Below the pieces are notes generated by a model. That model was given only the letters and a program-made list of their open reading frames with translations. It searched no databases and was not told the DNA's origin. Below are positions 1 to 7,657 of a stretch of 45,246 bases of DNA, piece by piece; position 1 is the first letter of the stretch, and each line of letters begins with the position of its first letter. The DNA is from an uncultured Clostridia bacterium (lineage in GTDB: Bacteria; Bacillota; Clostridia; Christensenellales; UBA1242): contig CANRGF010000002.1 of NCBI GenBank assembly GCA_947630075.1, forward strand, positions 1 through 45,246, read 5' to 3'. The position numbers were made by a program, and so were the translations under genes.

Positions 1-257
1 TCATTTGCAAAACCTAGTCTAAATGGATTTATAACTCGGGAGGCCCGAGGACTATACCCAAACTTGCGAAAGGTAATATCATAATTACTTGAAACGCAAT
101 GTCTAGGTATAGTCAAGTTAAAACCATTTTGGTTTTTAAACATAATTTCTCGTGTCATACTTCGGTTTCTATTTCTATCAAAAGCAAGCATATTTAGACA
201 ATGTGTCATAAAACAAGTCTTGCCTGTTCGTGGTGGAGCAAAAATAATTGTAATCAT
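1..257 (-). CDS. Zot/pI-like phage assembly ATPase, N-terminal part (runs off left edge)
   Basis: The reading frame starts at ATG 257 and stays open to the window edge, giving 85 residues that begin MITIIFAPPRTGKTCF. Residues 7-14 (APPRTGKT) form a P-loop right at the N-terminus, as in Zot/gene I proteins of filamentous phages, the inner-membrane ATPases that drive virion extrusion. The start follows the stop of the 725-residue gene by four bases, with an AGG about 6 bases upstream, so it is the last visible gene of the structural operon. The second half of the ATPase (Walker B, transmembrane segment) and any replication initiator would lie left of the window. Alternative: another small AAA/FtsK-like packaging ATPase. 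The family call rests on the P-loop position plus context, so it is an inference. Confidence 0.6.
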   Translation of the reverse strand, partial: MITIIFAPPRTGKTCFMTHCLNMLAFDRNRNRSMTREIMFKNQNGFNLTIPRHCVSSNYDITFRKFGYSPRASRVINPFRLGFAN

Positions 258-261
258 ACTT

Positions 262-2439
262 TTACCTCAACACATAGACATAATAGAACCAAATATCGTT
301 AATATAAAATTGTGCTTCATCGGCCCATTCAATAGTTAAAATTCCATCTTGTTCACATTTCAAGGTTATAGTAATTTCATTGTAATCACCATAACTTACA
401 TAACCAAGTGTCATTGTGTATGGCTCGGCACTATTTAATGTTAATTCGTTCATCCAGCCACCACTTGAATAACCATCATTATTCGCCCAAGCATCATTTC
501 CCGGACAGTTTCCACCACTGCCTACATAAATATATCCTTCCCAATAGTTTGGACTTCCACCAGCAAAGACTCGGCCATCTTTGATAACAAAATTTGTTAT
601 GCTAATCTTAAATCTATCTCCAACCTTTAATCCTTGAACACTAACTTCGATTTTTGAAGTTCCTTGACTACCACTTGCATAGGTCATTTCTTCTTTTAAA
701 AGCTCGTAAGTTCCGTGAACAGCAATAAATGTTGTATCTTCTGTTATTTGATAACTTTCAACATCAATAATTGATTCTCCGTCAATACTCCAACCTTTGA
801 AAGTATCACTTGTAAACGATGGAGTTGAAGCATAACTATTCTTGTCAACTGCTTGCGTGTCAACAACCCTTCCATTGCTCATAAATTTAACTTCAAGTTT
901 ATCTAATTTGAACAGAGCAGTGAAGGTAACAGCTTCTGTTACATCATAACTGTTAAGGTCAACGATAGTTTCACCATCTACTGACCAGCCTGTAAACACA
1001 TATTTCGGTTTTGTTGGAGTTTCAGGTGGAGTAATTTTTCCATGTTCAGCAACAATTTGACTATCGTGTAAACTTCCATCAACCATAAATTTAACATCGA
1101 ATTTATAGGTAATGTCTGCTATAAAGGTTACAGAGCCTACAATTTGTTGTTTTGTTACATCAACAATTACACCATTAAGTTTCCAGCCATTAAATACTTT
1201 ATAAGTTGTGTTTTCCACCTCAACATTTTGTGCACATTCACCACTACGAACTTTTTGAGTTGACTTCGTTTCATTTTCATACATAAAAGTTACATCAAAC
1301 AGTTGTGTGAATTTTGCAATAAAGACAGTGTTTCCTGTAATTTTATAACTTGAAACATCAACCACATCAACACCATTTATTGTCCAGCCATCAAATTCAA
1401 AGTCGTCTTTTGATGGATTTTCTGGAAGATTTGCAAAATGTTCTTTTTCAACAATTTGAGTTTCTTTGTATTGCTCACTGTCAACCATAAATTTAACATC
1501 GTATTTGTATGTTACATTTGCAATAAACTTTGTATTTTGAGTAAGTGTATATTCATTTAAGTTCACTTTCTGTCCGTCAACAGTCCAATAATTGAAAATT
1601 ATATACTCTGTTGAAACAGGGTCAACAATAGATGCTTTTCCACCTTTTGAAAGGATTTGAACACTAATGACACTTCCATCAAATTCAAAGGTTGCTACAA
1701 CTTGTTCTCCGGTTTCAAGTTGTTTAATATAATCTTCGTAATATTCAATAGATTTTTCTAGTTGCGAAATCTTTGCATTTAAAGAATTTACAACACCGGA
1801 ATTTCCTTGAACTTGTTTAGTCAATTCAACAACTTGCTCGTTTAAACTCACAATCTGATTATTTAAAATCTTTATTGTATTTAAGTTGCTTTCGTTAGAA
1901 GTTTGTAATTGTTGGTTAAGCGTTCGTAAACTTTCAATTTGATTGTTTAAGGTCTTTATTTCCAAAGTTTTATCTTCTTCACTTTTAGTAAGTTCGGTGA
2001 TTTGGTTTTGAAGATTTGTTATAGTCGTATTGTTATTTGAAATAGTTTCGTTATTATTTGCAATAGTTCCTTGAAGTGTGGTTATATTTCCTTGCAAAGT
2101 TACTTTGTCTTGCTCTAATTTACTAATTTGAGTTTTTTGATCTCGAATATTGTTATTTAAAATAGTAATTTGCCCATTTAATTGCGAAATTTGGTCATTC
2201 AAAGTAGTAATTGTATCTCGATAACTATTTATTAAAACTTCATATTCCTCTTTATCTTTTAGAGCAGTGTTATAGCCATCTTCATAAGCATTATTCAAAT
2301 CTTCTTGCGTAAAGAGTTCAGTTCCGGACATACCTTGCTTTACTTTATTAAAGTTAATGATTGCCCAAGATAAAACGAAAGCAAAAGCACCAATGAAAAT
2401 TATACTAAAAATAATACCTAATATCTTTTTAGTTTCCAT
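262..2439 (-). CDS. Membrane-anchored coiled-coil protein with InlB-like repeats; candidate adsorption/tip protein
   Basis: 725 residues. Residues 7-28 form a hydrophobic anchor near the N-terminus. Residues about 60-240 are a long Asn/Gln-rich coiled coil (repeated xxLNxQIxxL patterns). Residues about 245-570 contain five degenerate repeats of about 65 residues of the Listeria-Bacteroides/InlB B type, each with a core like KFMVDG...FxGWxxxG...V. Residues about 580-725 are a Gly/Tyr/Trp-rich beta domain that could bind a ligand. It is preceded by a strong AAGGAGG. It sits between a 170-residue membrane protein and the Zot-like ATPase, where filamentous phages keep minor coat/adsorption genes. 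Repeat type and anchor are seen; a receptor-binding role is inference. It could also be a bacterial surface protein carried as cargo. Confidence 0.6.
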   Translation of the reverse strand: METKKILGIIFSIIFIGAFAFVLSWAIINFNKVKQGMSGTELFTQEDLNNAYEDGYNTALKDKEEYEVLINSYRDTITTLNDQISQLNGQITILNNNIRDQKTQISKLEQDKVTLQGNITTLQGTIANNNETISNNNTTITNLQNQITELTKSEEDKTLEIKTLNNQIESLRTLNQQLQTSNESNLNTIKILNNQIVSLNEQVVELTKQVQGNSGVVNSLNAKISQLEKSIEYYEDYIKQLETGEQVVATFEFDGSVISVQILSKGGKASIVDPVSTEYIIFNYWTVDGQKVNLNEYTLTQNTKFIANVTYKYDVKFMVDSEQYKETQIVEKEHFANLPENPSKDDFEFDGWTINGVDVVDVSSYKITGNTVFIAKFTQLFDVTFMYENETKSTQKVRSGECAQNVEVENTTYKVFNGWKLNGVIVDVTKQQIVGSVTFIADITYKFDVKFMVDGSLHDSQIVAEHGKITPPETPTKPKYVFTGWSVDGETIVDLNSYDVTEAVTFTALFKLDKLEVKFMSNGRVVDTQAVDKNSYASTPSFTSDTFKGWSIDGESIIDVESYQITEDTTFIAVHGTYELLKEEMTYASGSQGTSKIEVSVQGLKVGDRFKISITNFVIKDGRVFAGGSPNYWEGYIYVGSGGNCPGNDAWANNDGYSSGGWMNELTLNSAEPYTMTLGYVSYGDYNEITITLKCEQDGILTIEWADEAQFYINDIWFYYVYVLR

Positions 2440-2449
2440 TTTTTCCTCC

Positions 2450-2962
2450 TTATAAGATTTCTACAACTTTAAGCCTTATACCATTGTCAGAGAAGTATTG
2501 CTCTAAGAAAGATGCACTTTCTTCTCCTTTTGTAGATAAGGTTAGTTGTGATTTATTGCTTAAAAATTTAATTGATATTTCCATTACAGAGTTGCAAACA
2601 ATAGCGCCATATTCATCATAAAAATCAATTTTGACAGATGAATAAACACTACCGGCATTAAACTCGGTGTCAAGCAAAATAAAGTCATTAAGCCAAAGCT
2701 GATAAGTCTTTTTTTGACCGTTGTAATCTTCAACTTTTAAAAGTTCTTTATCAAAAGTGTAAGTGTCTGTTTCATCATATAAATCGTGATAAAAAGTTAC
2801 ACTTGTTGAAGAATAATTAAAGCTCTCTTGACTAAATTTGTTTGAAATATCAATACTGCCATTTATATAGCTTTCTGCCTTGACTTCCTTAAAAAGTTGA
2901 ATACCACAAAATGTTCCAACAATAATTAAGACAAAGCAAATTAAATATGTGTACCATTTCAT
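2450..2962 (-). CDS. Small membrane-anchored protein of unknown function in structural operon
   Basis: 170 residues with one N-terminal hydrophobic segment (about residues 5-22) and a polar, aromatic-rich remainder predicted to face outward. It overlaps the upstream 424-residue gene by four bases (ATGA), so the two are translationally coupled, and ends 10 bases before the 725-residue gene. No family recognised. The size, single anchor and position between two larger anchored proteins suggest a minor virion or assembly component of the filamentous-phage-like element. That role is inferred from context only. Confidence 0.5.
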   Translation of the reverse strand: MKWYTYLICFVLIIVGTFCGIQLFKEVKAESYINGSIDISNKFSQESFNYSSTSVTFYHDLYDETDTYTFDKELLKVEDYNGQKKTYQLWLNDFILLDTEFNAGSVYSSVKIDFYDEYGAIVCNSVMEISIKFLSNKSQLTLSTKGEESASFLEQYFSDNGIRLKVVEIL

Positions 2963-4233
2963 AGAATCACCTCCGTATAAGAAGTATCTATCGCACCAGA
3001 ATCAATTTCAAAAGATATGGACTTAGATCGCTTTAATGTTTGAAGTTTACTGTTAAATAGTGATTTTTCAAGCATATAAAACTTACCAGAGCCTTCAACA
3101 GTCAAGGTGTCAATTTCAAAGTTTTCAAAACCATTGTAATCAATACCTACAATTTTTTTGTCGCCATATTGCATTGAAATATCTACATTGACTTTGCTTC
3201 TAGGCATATCTGCGAACAATGACTTAGTATCCATAGAAAGTGAAATAAAATAGCCACCATAGACTTCACTATAACGCAAATCAAAATCTTTATTTGTTAA
3301 ATTGTAAACCATTCTTTCTTGCCAATAGGAAGTATCTATATTTTTATCTTCAACATCGTAAGAAGGGTTGCAATCTATACACTTAAAGATTGATTGGGTG
3401 CTATTTCTTGCACCATTTTCGTCATAATGGAATTTTAAAACTGCATAGTTTTTGATTATATCTGTAACATCATCGGTTTTATATTTTCCACTTTCGATGT
3501 CATACTCACGAATAGTAAAATATTCACTCAAATCAACTGTTACATAGTAATCACCAAATCCAGCACTATTGCTTCTAATGGCTTGCATACAATCTGCGAA
3601 CACATCAAGATAGGTGTACATCCAAACATGAACTGTTGGCTTGTTCCAAATCCAAAGGGTGTACCACTGTCTTTTGTAGGTAGTCCATTCATAAGTCCCT
3701 GTAAGCTGAATTTGAAATGCACGATTATCTATCTTAATTGTGAAAGCACTCTCACGATTGAGTTGTGTTCTTAATTTATTTCCATCCCAACTAATACCAT
3801 TAGTCGTATCATAATAACTAAAACCACCGGGCTCATCTCGATTTGCGTGTTCTTCGGTTGTTTCAACAAGTGTTAAATCTTCTTGTTTTAGATCACCTAA
3901 GAACTGCATACCGGTTGAACGATAGCCATCACTTGTTAAGCGATAATCAGTAAAGTAGTTAAATTTTAATTCTTGCAAGGCTATACCATTATTTTTTGAA
4001 TTTGAATAAAAGTTGGCTTCCATAAAATATCGTTCTTCATATTGGTCTTTTTGTTCTTCATTAAGTTTGTCGGCTTCAACAACATCAATACCAATTTGAT
4101 TGTCAACATAATTTGTGCCAACCGTTATATCGTGAACAAAAAAATGATAATACCCAAAAGCAATAGAAACAAGAACGCCAATTATTGCAAGAAAAACCAA
4201 ACTACAATTTCCAATGATTTTTAATACCTTCAT
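2959..4233 (-). CDS. Membrane-anchored 424-residue protein, candidate minor virion protein
   Basis: 424 residues with an N-terminal transmembrane segment (about residues 8-30) and a large extracytoplasmic part rich in Tyr, Trp, Asp and Ser. No catalytic motif or known domain recognised. A Cys pair (IFKCIDCNP, about residue 285) could form a disulfide. The start has an upstream GGAGAAG. It is the first gene after the hairpin terminator that follows the two tiny membrane proteins and is coupled to the next gene by ATGA overlap. Location suggests a pIII- or pVI-like role. Function is not shown by the sequence. Confidence 0.5.
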   Translation of the reverse strand: MKVLKIIGNCSLVFLAIIGVLVSIAFGYYHFFVHDITVGTNYVDNQIGIDVVEADKLNEEQKDQYEERYFMEANFYSNSKNNGIALQELKFNYFTDYRLTSDGYRSTGMQFLGDLKQEDLTLVETTEEHANRDEPGGFSYYDTTNGISWDGNKLRTQLNRESAFTIKIDNRAFQIQLTGTYEWTTYKRQWYTLWIWNKPTVHVWMYTYLDVFADCMQAIRSNSAGFGDYYVTVDLSEYFTIREYDIESGKYKTDDVTDIIKNYAVLKFHYDENGARNSTQSIFKCIDCNPSYDVEDKNIDTSYWQERMVYNLTNKDFDLRYSEVYGGYFISLSMDTKSLFADMPRSKVNVDISMQYGDKKIVGIDYNGFENFEIDTLTVEGSGKFYMLEKSLFNSKLQTLKRSKSISFEIDSGAIDTSYTEVIL

Positions 4234-4261
4234 TTTCTTCTCCTTTTATAGATTTTTAAAT

Positions 4262-4300
4262 GAAAAAAGCACCATTGAATAAGTTTCAATAGTGCTTTCT
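4262..4300 (-). terminator. Hairpin terminator after the small membrane-protein genes
   Basis: Arms 4266-4279 and 4285-4298 pair over 14 positions (one becomes a G-U pair in the minus-strand transcript) around a 5-base loop, followed by a U-rich run. It lies directly after the 54-residue gene and before the 424-residue gene. It would let the two small proteins be made in excess over the downstream genes, as the terminator after gene VIII does in Ff phages. Confidence 0.7.
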
Positions 4301-4302
4301 TG

Positions 4303-4467
4303 TTATATAATTCCATTCCAACCGAAAAAGTCTAATGCCTTAGCAAGCCAATTCAAGGCTATGCCAATATATTCAAAGATTTTTCCTAGAATGGATAAAG
4401 GCCAAGTTCCTACTAACACTACTAAAACAATGATTAAAATTATTAGTAATATGTTTTTCATAGACAT
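4303..4467 (-). CDS. Very small single-helix membrane protein (candidate coat protein)
   Basis: 54 residues starting MSMKNILLIILIIV. A strongly hydrophobic helix (about residues 5-22) is followed by a short amphipathic, Trp/Phe-containing tail. An alternative start is Met3 at 4461. The start lies 9 bases after the stop of the preceding 69-residue membrane gene, and the gene ends at a hairpin terminator. Size, topology and pairing with another tiny membrane protein fit filamentous phage coat proteins (pVIII, pVII or pIX type). A holin-like or stress peptide cannot be excluded. Confidence 0.55.
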   Translation of the reverse strand: MSMKNILLIILIIVLVVLVGTWPLSILGKIFEYIGIALNWLAKALDFFGWNGII

Positions 4468-4476
4468 TTAGCCTGA

Positions 4477-4686
4477 TTATGCAAGGGGTATGTTATGTGC
4501 AATAACTTTGGCTATTTCTCCTGCGTCTTGAACAGCGTTTGGTTTACCACCAAACCACTGACAAACTTGTTCTCCAAAGGTTAATCCATTTATAGAGCAA
4601 CCAATAACAACAATAAGGCAGAATAGGAGCATCGCACCAACAACACCAGCAATTATATACAATGCAATTTTTAGTTTATCAGACAT
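4477..4686 (-). CDS. Small single-helix membrane protein (candidate major coat protein)
   Basis: 69 residues: a short basic N-terminus (MSDKLK), a hydrophobic helix at about residues 7-30, and a polar C-terminal half ending KVIAHNIPLA. Strong ribosome binding site (AAAGGAGG) upstream. It follows the 116-residue gene and precedes another tiny membrane gene and a terminator. In filamentous phages the major coat is a short protein with one transmembrane helix, highly expressed and followed by a terminator, so this is the best candidate here. There is no obvious signal peptidase site, which is unlike Ff pVIII. Function is inferred. Confidence 0.55.
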   Translation of the reverse strand: MSDKLKIALYIIAGVVGAMLLFCLIVVIGCSINGLTFGEQVCQWFGGKPNAVQDAGEIAKVIAHNIPLA

Positions 4687-4710
4687 AAATTCCTCCTTTT
4701 TGCTGATTTA

Positions 4711-5061
4711 TTATCTTAAAAGCATATTCAAAAGTGTTTTGTCAGAATTTCTGTATGGCTTGATATTACTTTCATAAATCTCACCATTTTCATCAACTGT
4801 TCTAACAGCATAGGTATTGCCTTTAATTACATTACCTGTTGCTTCATCCTTAATTTCATAAGGATTTACAACAAGTTCGGCTTTCGTATCGTTACCAAAG
4901 ACAATATCAAGCACTGCATAACCACCTTTGTCTGGTGGAACAACTGCAACCTTTACATCTTTTCCACGAAGATTGCCTTTAATGAAATATGAAAAATATG
5001 TTTTTCCATTCTTTTCAAAAGTTTCTCTTTCAACCATTACTTTTACTTCTTTCTTAGACAT
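4711..5061 (-). CDS. 116-residue cytoplasmic protein, candidate ssDNA-binding protein
   Basis: 116 residues with no membrane segment. The pattern alternates short beta-like stretches (KTYFSYFIKG, DVKVAVVPP, YAVLDIVFG, NTYAVRTV) and has a basic, Lys/Arg-rich tail. It overlaps the preceding 91-residue gene by one base (TAATG). Filamentous phages encode a small ssDNA-binding protein just upstream of the coat genes. The position and beta-rich, aromatic-containing sequence would fit that role, but no signature proves it. Confidence 0.4.
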   Translation of the reverse strand: MSKKEVKVMVERETFEKNGKTYFSYFIKGNLRGKDVKVAVVPPDKGGYAVLDIVFGNDTKAELVVNPYEIKDEATGNVIKGNTYAVRTVDENGEIYESNIKPYRNSDKTLLNMLLR

Positions 5062-5336
5062 TACTTTTTGCCTCCTTTAAGTTTTGTTCCTTTCTCTCGC
5101 GAGAATTTTTTTGCATCACTTTTAGAATAACCAGCATCCATAGCTGACTTATATCTATAAAGTCCTGCATGGTCGCTTTGACATTGAAGATAACCAGATC
5201 TAAGTCCTGCTTCATAATCTGATAATTCTTTGCCTTCTTTTTGACCTCTTTGATGAACTTTTGCTCTGCGTTCATCGGCATAGTTTTTGGCTCTTTTATT
5301 AGGCACTTGCCAACGCCTTTCAGTTTGTTTAGGCAT
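5061..5336 (-). CDS. Highly basic 91-residue protein of unknown function
   Basis: 91 residues, about one third Lys/Arg, with the stretch LSDYEAGLRSGYLQCQSDHA in the middle. AAAGGAGAG lies at the correct distance upstream of ATG 5336, which decides this frame over an overlapping 75-residue reading frame (5054-5281) that lacks a ribosome binding site. First gene of the presumed structural operon and coupled to the 116-residue gene. It could bind nucleic acid. No family recognised. Confidence 0.5.
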   Translation of the reverse strand: MPKQTERRWQVPNKRAKNYADERRAKVHQRGQKEGKELSDYEAGLRSGYLQCQSDHAGLYRYKSAMDAGYSKSDAKKFSREKGTKLKGGKK

Positions 5337-5416
5337 AATCTCTCCTTTATAAAATAAAATTTTGTGTCCGTATATTTGCCGTTGACCCAGCGATTAAAAA
5401 ATATTAAGTTGTAATT

Positions 5417-5544
5417 TGTAATCTAAAACTAAGGACTTTTTTAAAACAACTCGTTCTCGTGCGATGTTTTGTGTAGGTGGCCACCTTTACGAAATTTCAC
5501 ACAAAAGACACTCGCCATTTTTCTTCGCCTTGCTTTTGATTACA
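5417..5544. other. Nested inverted repeats in a 354-base non-coding region (candidate phage origin/packaging signal)
   Basis: Between 5337 and 5690 there is no gene on either strand. Three concentric inverted repeats share a centre near 5480: outer arms 5417-5428 and 5534-5544 (TGTAATCTAAAA / TTTTGATTACA, one bulged base), middle arms 5467-5474 and 5499-5506 (TTTTGTGT / ACACAAAA), and a perfect 12-base core palindrome AGGTGGCCACCT at 5475-5486. Filamentous phages keep their replication origins and packaging hairpin in such an intergenic region. The structure is seen; the role is inferred. Confidence 0.45.
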
Positions 5545-5650
5545 CTGTGAGTATAGGATATTGCTTGAAGAAAATGAATGAACTGACTTAAACAAAACCC
5601 ATAGAAAACCGATAACTTTCATAAACAAAACTTAAAGAAAAACAAAATGA

Positions 5651-5684
5651 AATAAAAAAGAACTAGCAATTAAGCTAGTTCTTT
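5651..5684 (-). terminator. Terminator after the 83-residue gene
   Basis: Perfect 11-base stem 5657-5667 / 5674-5684 with a six-base loop, followed on the minus strand by a run of six T. It ends the early transcript (102- and 83-residue genes) before the structured intergenic region. Confidence 0.75.
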
Positions 5685-5690
5685 GAAACA

Positions 5691-5942
5691 CTATTTTATA
5701 TATTTTCTTTGATGCGAAGTAGAATGTATGCGTTTTCCATCAATATTCTTTCTGTCCGAGAAAAGCATATTATAAAGTTTATCAATTTGCTTATTTCTAA
5801 TATAGAATGTGTCGTTGCTGAAAAGTATATCTTGTCCATCAATATTAGTGTCCATATATAAATCCTGTTTTACAATATAATTTTTTGTTCGGTAAACATT
5901 GGTCGCATCAATCATAAAATTGGGAAGATTAGTTTTCTTCAT
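5691..5942 (-). CDS. 83-residue hypothetical protein of the element
   Basis: 83 residues beginning MKKTNLPNFMIDATNVYR, with no membrane segment and no recognised motif. Preceded by AAGGAGG. The ATG directly abuts the stop codon of the ArpU-like regulator, so the two are co-transcribed, and a terminator follows. Unknown function. Confidence 0.5.
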   Translation of the reverse strand: MKKTNLPNFMIDATNVYRTKNYIVKQDLYMDTNIDGQDILFSNDTFYIRNKQIDKLYNMLFSDRKNIDGKRIHSTSHQRKYIK

Positions 5943-6251
5943 TTATTTTTCCTCCTTAATTTCAATATTTTTCTTTAAAAAATTTACAAGTTGCGTATGC
6001 AACATTGAAATATACTCGACTGTATATCCTAACTTATCTGCCAAAGATTCTTGTGTATTGTTTTGTAAGTATATACTCACATAAACATCGTAAAGTCTTG
6101 GTGGAGCAAGGCATATAACTTTGTTATATTTTTCAACTTTTTCAAAGATAATGTTTGTTCCAACCGAAGATGCTGTTTTGTCAAACAATTCTTTTCGGCT
6201 ATAAAAATAGCGTATATCTCTTAAATCATCTCTAATATTTTTAGTTGTCAT
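5943..6251 (-). CDS. ArpU/sigma-70 region-4-like phage transcription regulator
   Basis: 102 residues. The C-terminal part (about residues 45-95) reads NKVICLAPPRLYDVYVSIYL then a helix-turn-helix QESLADKLGYTVEYISML, the arrangement seen in ArpU/LmaC-type late-gene activators and sigma-region-4-like phage regulators of Gram-positive phages. AAAGGAG lies upstream. Its place between the repressor region and the structural operon suggests it switches on the coat/assembly genes. Family assignment is by pattern only. Confidence 0.55.
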   Translation of the reverse strand: MTTKNIRDDLRDIRYFYSRKELFDKTASSVGTNIIFEKVEKYNKVICLAPPRLYDVYVSIYLQNNTQESLADKLGYTVEYISMLHTQLVNFLKKNIEIKEEK

Positions 6252-6451
6252 ATAAAACTCCTTTTACAAAATTTCTTTGCTGGGAGTTTAATAAAAAACG
6301 CCCAGACGAGTTTGTGATTTCTTCCGATAACCACATTCGTCAAGGCATCTTCATCCTTTTACACGAATCTTGCTTACAGAGTAGTGAACAAGGATTTACA
6401 TAGGCACTATTTCAACCCGACCTTAATTTTGCTTTGTAAACGAAAAATTAT

Positions 6452-6637
6452 TTAATGTTGTATTATGCGAATTAGTCTTTCTTTCGCAGATTTTTCTTTG
6501 CTAAAAAATGTTACCTTACAATAAGGACATTTCCCGGCAATACCACCGTTTGGATGAACTGTAACATCAATTACATTTGAGCATTGAGGACATTTCATTC
6601 TCGGTTTTGGCTTTAATAAAGTAGTGGCTTTTGTCAT
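6452..6637 (-). CDS. Small zinc-ribbon protein
   Basis: 61 residues, start at ATG 6637 chosen because GGAGG lies 6-7 bases upstream; a longer upstream extension of the frame is unsupported. Two CPxC knuckles (CPQC at about 16, CPYC at about 37) form a zinc ribbon with an intervening Gly-rich turn. Such small zinc ribbons are common next to phage regulators. Follows the LexA-like gene by about 140 bases. Role unknown, perhaps nucleic-acid or protein binding. Confidence 0.6.
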   Translation of the reverse strand: MTKATTLLKPKPRMKCPQCSNVIDVTVHPNGGIAGKCPYCKVTFFSKEKSAKERLIRIIQH

Positions 6638-6779
6638 TTCAAACCTCCATTTTCCCATAAACACAACAAGTTTTATATTTAACAAACTATTTGCACGGTT
6701 GGGAAGTCCTATGCCATAGTCCATTATCTTTTGTGTTCTATATAACAAAACAAACGGGGCGATTGTTTTATTACCAAAA

Positions 6780-7385
6780 TTAAATAATGTCTTTAATGAC
6801 TTTGACTGCAACACCTTGAATTTGTATTTTATCAAAATACATATCTTCCATAGTGTCATTTTCAGGATGTAAGCGAACTTTCTTTTTTCTATTATCTAAA
6901 TAGTATCGTTTTAATGTTGCTTCATCATCTATAAGAGCAACAACAATTTGACCTTGTTCGGCTGTTTCTTGCTGACGAACAATAACATAATCTCCATTGT
7001 TTATACCAACTTTAATCATACTATCTCCGTTTGCTTGTAAAACAAAGAACTGACCATTTCCTAAAAATTCGCTTGAAATTGATAAATAACCTTGTATATT
7101 TTCTTCTGCGAAAAGTGGCTCACCACAAGCGATTGTTCCAACAATAGGTAATTGTTTCAAATTGATTTTTTTCAGTATAGTTTTTGTCATAACACTCCTA
7201 TTTCCAGATTGTCTTACTACCATACCCTTACTTTCCATCTCTTTAATGTATTTACCTATACAAGCTTCCGTAACATTGAAATTATTAGCAATTTCTTTGT
7301 GCGTAGGTATTCTTCCTGTCCTGTCATAGCCCTTATCTATAAAATCTACAATGTTTTTCATCAAATCTATGCTTTTTGAACGCAT
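6780..7385 (-). CDS. LexA/CI-type self-cleaving repressor
   Basis: 201 residues. N-terminal winged HTH (about residues 1-65: RIPTHKEIANNFNVTEACIG). C-terminal S24 peptidase domain with cleavage site Cys87-Gly88 in VGTIACGEP (usually Ala-Gly), nucleophile Ser122 in NGDSM and general base Lys159 in ATLKR. These are the residues used for RecA-stimulated self-cleavage, so the element is probably induced by DNA damage. The promoter carries an overlapping palindrome, consistent with autorepression. It could be the host LexA, but its location inside the element and a non-standard operator favour an element repressor. Confidence 0.85.
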   Translation of the reverse strand: MRSKSIDLMKNIVDFIDKGYDRTGRIPTHKEIANNFNVTEACIGKYIKEMESKGMVVRQSGNRSVMTKTILKKINLKQLPIVGTIACGEPLFAEENIQGYLSISSEFLGNGQFFVLQANGDSMIKVGINNGDYVIVRQQETAEQGQIVVALIDDEATLKRYYLDNRKKKVRLHPENDTMEDMYFDKIQIQGVAVKVIKDII

Positions 7386-7409
7386 AAACCTTTCTCCTTT
7401 GGTTCTATT

Positions 7410-7463
7410 GTTTAGTTTTCTAAACGATAGACATATTATAGGATAAATTTTTTAACAAGTCAA
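7410..7463 (-). promoter_or_regulatory. Repressor promoter with overlapping operator
   Basis: On the minus strand TTGACT (7463-7458), a 17-base spacer and TATAAT (7440-7435) form a near-consensus sigma-A promoter. Just downstream lies the inverted repeat GTTTAG-N4-CTAAAC (7410-7425), then AAAGGAG and the repressor ATG. The palindrome differs from the Gram-positive SOS box CGAAC-N4-GTTCG and is the likely binding site of the element's own repressor. Confidence 0.75.
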
Positions 7464-7495
7464 TAGATCTGACTAAAAAATTTCAAAATTATTAC

Positions 7496-7657
7496 TTAGG
7501 GTGGGACTTCTTTTGTCGTAATTTGTAATTTCTTGTAATATTCTCTAATTTCAAACTCGATTAAAGAAATGAATCCCTCATATTCCTTTTTAGGAATTAA
7601 GTCTAATTTAGGAATAGCCGACACAAATATCTTCTTTTTTTGATTTTCGTTCTTCAT
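7496..7657 (-). CDS. 53-residue hypothetical protein
   Basis: Start at ATG 7657 is set by AAAGGAG eight bases upstream; a longer N-terminal extension begins without a ribosome binding site. Sequence begins MKNENQKKKIFVSAIPKLDL and contains an amphipathic helix (EGFISLIEFEIREYYKKL). No membrane segment and no recognised family. It sits upstream of the repressor promoter and may be a small phage regulator. Confidence 0.4.
   Translation of the reverse strand: MKNENQKKKIFVSAIPKLDLIPKKEYEGFISLIEFEIREYYKKLQITTKEVPP

Noticed and set aside
37..51. CTCGGG-AGG-CCCGAG hairpin near the left edge
   Set aside because: Lies within the ATPase coding frame with short arms and no T run; probably incidental to the codons.
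1..257. Zot-like frame called a zonula occludens toxin
   Set aside because: The Zot family name reflects one cholera phage; the visible part is a P-loop ATPase in a phage-like operon, so a morphogenesis role is more likely.
5054..5281. A 75-residue minus-strand reading frame overlapping the 91-residue basic gene
   Set aside because: It has no ribosome binding site and overlaps almost fully with a frame that has AAAGGAGAG and couples to the next gene.
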